Source: Coleophoma eucalyptorum
Lineage: Eukaryota; Ascomycota; Leotiomycetes; Helotiales; Dermateaceae
Assembly (NCBI GenBank): GCA_026120035.1
Contig: JALRME010000017.1
Span: 620,001 to 684,000 of the forward strand
Reading direction: 5' to 3'
DNA length: 64,000 bases
The notes beneath the pieces were generated by a model, which was given only the letters and a program-made list of their open reading frames with translations, was not told where the DNA came from and searched no databases. Numbering within the stretch: the stretch's first letter is position 1; each line of letters opens with the position of its first letter. Positions 56,683 through 64,000 of this stretch are shown in pieces. The position numbers and the translations under genes were made by a program.

Positions 56683-56840
56683 AGACTATAGCCCGAGAGT
56701 GCCGGGGTTTTAATCTCAATTTCAAGTACTTACAGTCTGCAGCCTCTAAGGTGAGGCAATTGCTCCATTTATCTTTTTGGTAGTTAACAAATACACTAGA
56801 TTGCTTAAAGCTCTGCCCTCGCCCATCACTTTCTACATAG

Positions 56841-58612
56841 TTATGCGAACGTGGGCAGACTCTCACACGAGCTGATAATGACATTTAACCTGTCCCTATA
56901 GTCGATCTCCTCTCCAGCGAGGTCGTCTTGTACCCATATGGACTGAATCACGGACTTGACGAAGCCCAGATTTCGCATAGGACTAATCTCTCTCGTCTTA
57001 TTGATGAGATCCAAGAGCATGATCCTCCGATCATCAGTTCGAGCCTCAAGCCCAAAAATCAACAGCGGAAACGGGCGCTCATAAAGATCCAGTCGAGAAA
57101 TTATAGGAAACGCCTTCTCAATGAACTGGTGGGCGTTACCTTTGTTCTTGAGTAATGGACCGCTCATTCGCGCAAGATACACCAGCTCGGCTAGCCGGTA
57201 CAACTCCATATCGACAACCTCAGCAGCTTTTGTGTTTGGTTGCACTCGGAGTGGTTCGACCGGTAGATCTGGAACTTGGATACTCATGAGGTTGCGCTGA
57301 AGCGATCTCACATAACTTTTGTAGTCGTCAGAGTTGAATTGAGGATCGGAGGGCTCCAACAGGGCTTCGCATGGTTGCATGAACATGGTAAGGATTTCAT
57401 GAGAGAGTGGTACCAAACCCGGCATCTAGTGCGGATTAGATCTTAAGACGATCCAGGGTATCTGGTATATTAGCGTACCTTCGTTTTCATGCATTTCGAA
57501 GCTCTCTTCTTCGCAAGTTTCTCTCCAATTTCCTTAATATAAGCGTCTTCAATTGCAACATGGCGGCGCCAGTGCCGCATGCTAAACTGGGATAGGGCGT
57601 CATGGTAATATACCCACCCCAGCAACGCCAAAATATCGTTGTCCTGCGCCGATCGTTCCATGAGATCGGTTGCATTTATGATATCTTTAATGCCACAAAT
57701 GTACCATATCCACTGTCCAGAGGTTTCTGTGGCCTGTTGGATCTGTACACTAGCTTCAGTGGGATTCAACCTGACATAAGGTGCAAGGTTTACCTCAAAG
57801 ATGCATAAGACCATGCTGGCAGCAATATGCTGGGTAGACTCCCTGGTACTCATGCTACAGTCTAAAGATGCGGATAGAATTTGAATAGCAGAAATTTTGT
57901 ATTGGGTAGCCTGTTCCTGAGGTCCAAAGCGATGCATCGATGAAAGAGCAAGGAGTGACCGCATCACCGCCATGGCCGGCGCCGTATTATCCGAGAGAGC
58001 CATGCGCAGTAGGATTTTACGGACCTCGAGGGCACAATGGCCATATGTTGCTAGAGAATACGAAGCGACATTTTCAACTATGCTGCAACTCAGTCGTGGG
58101 GCCGGGGATGATACATTAATTTACTTAACATACAGTAGTGAAGTAAATCCTTCCCTTTAGTGTCCAACTTGAGAGGGCTCCAGGGGATAGATCGAGGCAT
58201 GACTGGAGGAACCAGATGCCTCCTGTCTGATGAGCACATCAGCCTGCGAATTACCGGCTGATGTCAATAGCCTACCTTTACAGCCAAGACTGGACATGTA
58301 GTGATGCACCTCAATGTCCCAAGTTGATGCACTAATTACCCAAGCAGTAGAGACCATAGAAGCGTCCCTACCATCTTTAGAGGTTGGCCCGAGAATATTG
58401 CGTCTGTGGGCCTTCACTTTGGGCCAGGAGAGACGAAGGCTATAGCCCTGACATGTCCGTCCCGACGTGATACATCGTTGGCAACTTGGAACGGTGCGAT
58501 CACAACGGACCTTCCGGTCTGTTACCATAATTAGCTTGATGACTTACGAAGGCTTAACTAACTGCCTAAAAGTCATGAGCAGACCTCTACATGTGCCGCA
58601 ACCCTTTTGCAT
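56841..58612 (-). CDS. Zn2Cys6 transcription factor 2 (fungal_trans_2 type)
   Basis: Zinc-cluster regulator, exons 58612-58585, 58518-58276, 58226-58134, 58077-57479, 57425-56841 (515 aa). The zinc cluster begins almost at the N-terminus: MQKGCGTCRDRKVRCDRTVPSCQRC, C5-x2-C-x6-C-x6-C-x2-C-x6-C32, rebuilt across the first intron. Two small introns in the middle were chosen because they give one continuous frame, DRRHLVPPVMPRSIPWSPLKLDTKGKDLLHYFENVASYSL, which fits the start of a fungal_trans_2 domain. That domain continues with MAVMRSLLALSSMHRFG and WVYYHDALSQFSMRHW. The last exon ends with RDRLNVIISS. Divergent from the SDR gene across a repeat-bearing promoter. A second candidate regulator of this locus. 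Confidence 0.85.
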
Positions 58613-59472
58613 GATGTTGCAACAAGGAACAGCGATCCGGAAGGCTTATGGGAGTTGAATCGTCGCTAATGATCCATATACAGCCCCTGCATTCACCGTG
58701 AAAGAGGGTACACGTTTTGTGGCTGGGTGCCAGCAATCTCGAAAAAAGTTGCCTTGTTAATAGTCACAATGCCCTGGTGAAGAAGTACTGGAAGCTGACG
58801 AGATAGCCATTCTACTAATACCATAGTGTAGCAAAAAGATGCTGACATTGGCTTGCATAATCGTCTACCCGACTCCACTCCTGGACTCTCCGTTAGAAGC
58901 GGTCCGACAATTATGCCGCCGCAGCTTCAAGTCGGCCGAGTCAGATTCCGTCGGTGGGTTGGAGCAGGTGATGACAAATGAACGGGTGGTGGCCCATATC
59001 GCTCAAAATCGGCCACTTTTTGCGAGCCTAGGATGAACTGGGGTATGGCTAGGTTGTGCTCATATCACGAAGAATCGTCAACTATTTGCGAGCCTACGGC
59101 AACTGGCTCGTGATCATATCGCCAAGAAATCTCAACCTGCTGCGGAGTTTATGCTTGTCTAGGTCGTGATCACAATGACAAAAATCAGCAGCTTTTTGCG
59201 AGCCTGTAGTGAATTAGGTTGCTGCGACCATATCACGATAAAATGTCAACTTTCTGCGAGCCTACAGTATGGATTGAGCTGCTACTCTCTACTAGCGAGA
59301 ATGGTTATGAATCTGAACACAGTCACCAAGACCATAACGTATATACGGATATAAATGCATATATATATTGCCCTTTCATCCATGATGCTTTCAACATCTC
59401 ATCAGCTTCTTTCACATATATTTATCAGACAGCATACTCAACTTTCCCAGACAGACAAACACCGAGGCAAAA
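58613..59472. other. Divergent promoter of regulator 2 and SDR
   Basis: 860 bp carrying both promoters and the five-copy repeat at 58995-59265. No coding evidence. Confidence 0.55.
58995..59265. repeat. Five-copy promoter repeat, CATATC and TGCGAG boxes 26 bp apart
   Basis: CATATC boxes begin at 58995, 59061, 59115, 59171 (diverged, cacaat) and 59229. TGCGAG(CCTA) boxes begin at 59021, 59087, 59141 (diverged, tgcgga), 59197 and 59255. In all five units the distance between box starts is exactly 26 bp, while unit-to-unit distance varies from 54 to 66 bp. The array ends about 208 bp before the SDR ATG. A constant inner unit with variable linkers suggests a conserved binding element rather than a simple satellite. 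Confidence 0.8.
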
Positions 59473-60520
59473 ATGGTCACATACTTGATTACAGGAGTGT
59501 CCCGTGGTATCGGCGTACGTAACCGACAATAATTTATAACAGTTTAGCAGACTGACGGTGTCTCCAGTTCGAATTTCTTCGACAGCTGTCCAGTGACCCG
59601 GCTAACAAAGTCGTTGGACTTGTGCGTAATAAGGATGCAACGGAGAAGAAGATCGCTGCCGAACTGGGCCAGCGTGAAAATGTAAACATTTTTCAGGCTG
59701 ATTTAACCGATTACAACTCGCTGAAGGTAAGTCGAATGCTGCTGATAGAAAAATATCGAGTGCACTGACATGGCTTCACAGGCATCCGTCGATGAAGTTG
59801 CTAAAGTCACTAACGGCAGCATTGATATCATCATTGCTAACGCGGCCGTCATTTCTAAATGGTCTTCATATAAACCCCTTGGTATTTTGTAAGTTTCTTT
59901 AATTCAACAATATTCTCCACACTTAAAAACCTATTCATAAACTAATGATCAACATAGGGGCAGCGAGCAGCCAGAGGAGCTGGAGAAGGACTTATTAAAC
60001 TCGTTCAAAAGCAATGTTGTTGGAAACATCCATCTTTTCAACTTGTACATGCCACTTGTGTTCAAAGGAAATGTCAAGAAAGTCATCACTATATCTTCTG
60101 GTATGTCGGATATAGAGGCTGTTGCTAAGTACGACATGGACCAAGGAGCTCCATATACAATCAGCAAAGCCGCCATGAACGCCGCAGTCGCTAAATTCAG
60201 TGCCCAATACAAGAAAGACGGTATACTTTTCATGGCGATCTGCCCCGGTTCAGTTAACACGGGACAGTTCGATACTCGTAAGAGGTTTCCATTTCTAGAT
60301 GCCTGCACAGAATGCTAACCAGTTGGCAGTAACGGCGGAGGAGCAGCAATATGCCGGAGTCGCGGCGGCCAAGTTTATGGAATATGCACCTCACTTCACT
60401 GGCCCAGTGGCCCCCGAGTCCGCGGTCAAGGATGTGCTTTCTGTTATCAATAGCTCCAGCATTGCTTCCGGCCATGCTGGTGCTTTTCTTTCTCATCTCG
60501 GAAACAAACAGTGGCTTTAG
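59473..60520 (+). CDS. Short-chain dehydrogenase/reductase (SDR)
   Basis: NAD(P)-dependent SDR, probably cytosolic. Exons 59473-59514, 59568-59726, 59782-59888, 59958-60277, 60330-60520 (272 aa). Cofactor motif TGxxxGIG is TGVSRGIG (8-15); the structural NNAG motif appears as IANAAV; the catalytic set is S149/S150 (ITISSG), Y169 and K173 (PYTISK). The following block ICPGSVNTGQFDT is the usual PGxVxT. The C-terminal exon GPVAPESAVKDVLSVINS completes the family fold. Divergently transcribed from regulator 2 and preceded by the five-copy repeat. Substrate unknown; membership in the phosphonate-like locus is by position only. Confidence 0.92.
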
Positions 60521-61378
60521 GTGGATCATGCTCTGCCATAGTTATAAGCGTTCTGACACGAGTGTCGCCTAAGAACTGCAAGGGTCAAACAGGATTGGGG
60601 GTTATATGCTGGTAGTTTGTATCAACTATTACTTGAAGAGAAAATTCCTCACTCTGAAATGTAACAATTCTCCTCCAAATCATCGCCCTTGAGAAATGGC
60701 TGTAGCAACTCCTTAATGATCGGTAAGGATATCGACCATGAGTGAATCATAAGCAGGTTTACAACGGTTTTAGTAGAATCTTGTTTATTGGAGAATTAGA
60801 AATATACGCAATGTTGTGATTCCAACCGGGATTTATAGACATTGAGGAGGGTCACATAGCCCAAAACTCGAAAGTGGGGGTTATCAGGTGACCACCCGTC
60901 TGGGCTCTTGGTTATTTTAGATGATGGGATAGCACTGATGACATCCATATTCACAAAGAATCTAATTATCGTAGTACTGTAATATTATAATACCATAGCA
61001 CGAAAGCCCTGTTAAGAGCGATATCATCAGCTTGGAGTTGCTTCAAGATCCGTGCACACGAATACGGCATCGAATAGGGTCAGTGCAGGAAGTTGACTAA
61101 TATTGTAAGATCCACAAGCAACCTCATGTGTGAGTCAAGCCGTTCAGAACGAACATTTGTTTTTCTATAAGAGCGAAGAACAAAGAGGGTACAGGAAAAA
61201 GGCAATTCAGTATCGCCAATCACTTCCTTAAGGTTTCGTTAGTGGTCATTCACTTGCAGTCGCAGTAAATGTTTTATTCCCCGTGATATCGTTCTCGCTC
61301 GCTAACATCAATACAGCCTTCGCAGGTTTAACAATCGTCAACACCATACCATCAGATTTGATCAAGACACGAAACAAA
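60521..61378. other. Intergenic, promoter of PhzF-family gene
   Basis: 858 bp between two plus-strand genes. The frame of the next gene is open for 32 codons upstream of the chosen ATG (from 61283), so a longer N-terminus is possible. No repeat or dyad of the locus type seen. Confidence 0.45.
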
Positions 61379-62266
61379 ATGAAGCTCTCATATATCACCC
61401 TTGATGTGTTCACAACTACACGGTATGCTGGCAATCCACTTGCCATAGTCCAGGTCCCAGCCGAAAGCAAAGCTTCTCTCTCGCAGGTGCAAAAACTAGC
61501 CATTGCCAAAGAGTTCAACCTGTCGGAGATTATCTTCCTCCATCTCCCCAGCCCATCTGATTCTTTCGCTTCAGTCAGCATTGACATCTTCACCTCTGAT
61601 GCCGAAGTGCCCTTCGCAGGCCACCCTACCATCGGCGCTGCCTACTTCGTCCTGCAGATTCTGGCGCAGCCTACCACCACGCTCATCACCAAAGCCGGGC
61701 CCATCCCCATCTCCAAAAACCCAGCAACCAACTATATTGAAGCTGTAATCCCTCAAAAATTCCACATCCATCAGGCCACACTTCCATGTGAGCTCACCTC
61801 TAGCCCTTGCCCTATAGTGTCCATCGTGAACGGCATGAGTTTCGTCTTTGCCGTCTTGCCCGACCTACCAACTCTCGCGCGTGCAGATAAAAACTTGAAT
61901 AGCGATACTTATGACCCGTCGTTGTTGGATGAAGGATGGCAGAATGGCCTGGTAGCCACTATGTATCTAGCATCGCAAGGCATTGACGAGTTCGGCCGCC
62001 GAGCGTACCGGACACGCTGTTTTGGGAACAGAGAGGATCCCGGGACTGGCAGTGCTAGTAGTGCTTTGGGCTGTTGGTTGGCCTTGCAGGAGAGCAAGGA
62101 GCTAGGCGCTGGTCCTTTCACGTATGCGTTTGCACAGGGTGTGGAGATGGGGAAGTGCAATGATATCGGTGTGGAGGTTACGCGGAATGCTGCGGGAGAT
62201 GGCATTGAGAAGGTCTTGCTGAGCGGGCCTGCTACAAAGGTGATGGAGGGAACTCTTGAAGTTTGA
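61379..62266 (+). CDS. PhzF-family isomerase-like protein
   Basis: Intronless 295-aa member of the PhzF/diaminopimelate-epimerase-fold family. Bacterial PhzF isomerises dihydro-hydroxyanthranilate in phenazine synthesis; fungal members have unknown substrates. Features: YITLDVFTTTRYAGNPLAIV at the start, the catalytic Glu in FNLSE (E50), DAEVPFAGHPTIGAAYFVL in the first half and RCFGNREDPGTGSASSALGCWLA in the second, giving the two pseudo-symmetric domains. The ATG at 61379 matches the family N-terminus; an upstream in-frame ATG (61283) would add 32 residues unlike the family. Lies between the SDR and a LaeA-like methyltransferase. Confidence 0.92.
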   Translation: MKLSYITLDVFTTTRYAGNPLAIVQVPAESKASLSQVQKLAIAKEFNLSEIIFLHLPSPSDSFASVSIDIFTSDAEVPFAGHPTIGAAYFVLQILAQPTTTLITKAGPIPISKNPATNYIEAVIPQKFHIHQATLPCELTSSPCPIVSIVNGMSFVFAVLPDLPTLARADKNLNSDTYDPSLLDEGWQNGLVATMYLASQGIDEFGRRAYRTRCFGNREDPGTGSASSALGCWLALQESKELGAGPFTYAFAQGVEMGKCNDIGVEVTRNAAGDGIEKVLLSGPATKVMEGTLEV

Positions 62267-62563
62267 GTTGTTGAATTTTGGGTTTGATTTTTAGCGTCGG
62301 TTTTAAAGGTCATTGGCATTTGATGTTCAACTCATCAAGCTGGATGCTTCAAGCTCAGCTCGTTGCCCTAGCTGATAGGTCAAAAGTTATTGTATTTCAA
62401 GTGCTGTTTCTATCAGAAACTTCTTTCTGACTTGCTTTTTAAGCGCGACATCTATGCATAAATAGTTCTATGATTAACCTATAAATATTTCTCTGGTAAA
62501 GTAATAGACTTCTATAGAGCTAGCGGTTTTGTATCAAGAAAAGGGAAAGGCTTTCTATGGACT

Positions 62564-63891
62564 TTATTCTGGCTTACGGCCATAGACAACATAACTGTAT
62601 GAGTATCAGTAAAAATCTTGGCCAGCTTTATACATTCGGGTGTCTTACACATCAACGTAAGAATGTATGCGACGATCTTTAACATCCTTCACAACGTCGA
62701 CCAAAAATGCATCAATCTCTTTGACGGTCCAGCCAAAAGCTCTGGAAAGAACAGCGGTGCTCATCCCACTGATCCCATCAATCAAATCTTTCTGAAACCA
62801 TACCGAAAGAAACTTTTCTTTATCGCCCTTCGGCCACGGATTGGCCGGCCAGTAGAAATGCTTTTCGACAATGTCCACAAATCCCGCTTCTTTCATATAC
62901 TTAGCGTAGTTCTTGGAGTTCAATACCGATCGACCCAGCTTCGCCGCTCCCTGGGGGATAATTGTCGCCCACTTTTGTAGCGCTGTACCCTCCATGGTGT
63001 CATCTACAGAGATAATAGGCATCTTGGGATCTTGCAGCTCGAGGAACCCGCCGGGTGCAAGTGATTCAAAGGCGCTGGCTACGACGTGCGAGGGATCGCG
63101 GAAGCAGCTGAGGAGAGCTCTTCCATGGATATAGTCGAATTTCTGGCTATACTCCCATTGTTCTTCCGCATCCGTGACCTCGAAGCTACAATTTTGTGGG
63201 GTGCTGAGGGGAATCAACCGGTGGTCTGCTGATGGTTCTTGCAACCTTGTATTCTCACTTACTACTTTGGCTGGATTGGATTAAGGTCTGAACCGATTAT
63301 TTTTGCAGATGGATATTGTTGTGCTGGTAGATAGTGGGTCAGTGAGAGAACTTGGACGCGAAGGACTTCAGAAGGCGGGGTTAAAAATCTTATGAGAGAG
63401 CTATTCCTACGTACCAAATTCGATGGCCCAGATCCCGGTCCCCGTTCCAATGTCTAGGACATTGTGAAAATTGCCTGATAGAGGAGCGAAATGAAGTTTT
63501 CCCTCAAACGTCAACTGAAATAGACGATGTTGAAGATCTAAGAGATTTAGTTACAGATCGACTCAAGCATATCTCTTGGATTGGATACCCAATCTATCCT
63601 GCTCGGCATCATCATTTGGTAAAATATACTCTGGTTCAATATTAGCATCCCTTCCATTCAAACTTATCTCTGTGAGACAAACTTCCCGGATTAAAGGAAT
63701 GGTAGGTCCGGCCATTCTCTTCCACGTACTGGGAAATACTCTCTCGGAGCGACGCGGTTGCTTTCCTGTTGCACCAAAGTCAGCGGCGTTTAGAGTGCCT
63801 TTAAATACACTTACCCAATGTCCGAAGCAAATTTCAAACTTGTGTCTTCATCATATGGCTGGGGGTGCGCATTAGAATTGTTTCTAAACAT
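62564..63891 (-). CDS. LaeA-like SAM-dependent methyltransferase, second copy
   Basis: Class I methyltransferase of the LaeA-like family with seven exons: 63891-63815, 63765-63683, 63630-63589, 63537-63415, 63323-63263, 63203-62649, 62594-62564 (323 aa). Each junction restores a family block: YVEENGRTYHSFNPGKYILPNDDAEQDRLDLQHRLF, SAM motif I VLDIGTGTGIWAIEFA, IIGSDLNPIQPKYTPQNCSFEV, FDYIHGRALLSCF, LAPGGFLELQD, and the closing HSYVDVYVVYGRKPE, whose last ten residues come from a 31-bp exon. The ATG at 63891 is the first in frame. It is far more intron-rich than the copy at 24.1 kb, so the two are not recent duplicates. Target unknown; such genes often sit in or beside metabolite gene clusters. 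Confidence 0.9.
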
Positions 63892-64000
63892 GCTCCTTTG
63901 TGCAAAAGAACCCAAGCGAATAGACTCACTGCTGGGTCGATTTCCATTCCTGAGTTACCACTCAGTGGAACAACTGAAGAAATACCATGGCTCGATGCTT

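Larger units (their letters stand above)
56364..56840. other. Promoter region of the aminotransferase
   Basis: 477 bp between the aminotransferase start and the 3' end of regulator 2. It is dense in CTCGG/CCGAG boxes between 56530 and 56700, including two exact CTCGG-N9-CCGAG dyads (separate entries). Confidence 0.6.

Noticed and set aside
58995..59265. CRISPR-like array
   Set aside because: Only five degenerate units with variable linkers in a eukaryotic promoter; no identical repeats and no cas genes.

Overview
The window is nuclear DNA of a filamentous ascomycete (Pezizomycotina). The genes carry many short introns (about 44 to 190 bp) with GT..AG ends and CTAAC/CTRAY-like branch sequences. 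They include families typical of this group: HET-domain proteins, Zn2Cys6 regulators, LaeA-like methyltransferases, a DUF2235 lipase-fold protein and a HeLo-like cell-death N-terminus. The species cannot be named from the sequence. No CRISPR array, rRNA or tRNA gene, or intact transposon was recognised. All spliced models were read by hand, by choosing GT..AG introns that keep the frame and restore family motifs.

Layout. 1-6.1 kb: a nitrilase cut by the left edge, a CCCH zinc-finger/DUF7923 protein and a HET protein. 6.6-8.1 kb: a GT71 mannosyltransferase. 9.0-17.0 kb: a XlnR/AraR-type Zn2Cys6 regulator beside a complete uracil-catabolism (URC) set: URC4, a uracil phosphoribosyltransferase (URC6) and a GTP-cyclohydrolase-II-like URC1. 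17.4-25.2 kb: a DUF2235 protein, a broken coiled-coil gene and a LaeA-like methyltransferase. 25.4-34.5 kb: an amino-acid/GABA-type permease, an AlkB-like dioxygenase, an MFS sugar transporter with a palindromic CreA-type promoter element, and a flavin monooxygenase. 35.9-45.4 kb: a second HET protein, a serine beta-lactamase-fold protein, a metallo-beta-lactamase-fold protein, a small membrane protein and a HeLo-like protein with a decaying C-terminal repeat.

48.0-63.9 kb is the most unusual part. Two Zn2Cys6 regulators bracket an HpcH/HpaI aldolase, a PEP-mutase-family enzyme that looks like a phosphonopyruvate hydrolase, and a class I aminotransferase. Beyond them lie an SDR, a PhzF-family protein and a second LaeA-like methyltransferase. 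The same dyad, CTCGG-N9-CCGAG, occurs upstream of the aldolase (once), the aminotransferase (twice) and, with one mismatch, the phosphonopyruvate hydrolase. A five-copy promoter repeat with a fixed internal 26-bp offset lies between the second regulator and the SDR. I infer a co-regulated fungal phosphonate (phosphonoalanine/phosphonopyruvate) gene set, comparable in logic to bacterial phosphonoalanine degradation. This is the best candidate here for an undescribed system, and its substrate is not proven by sequence.
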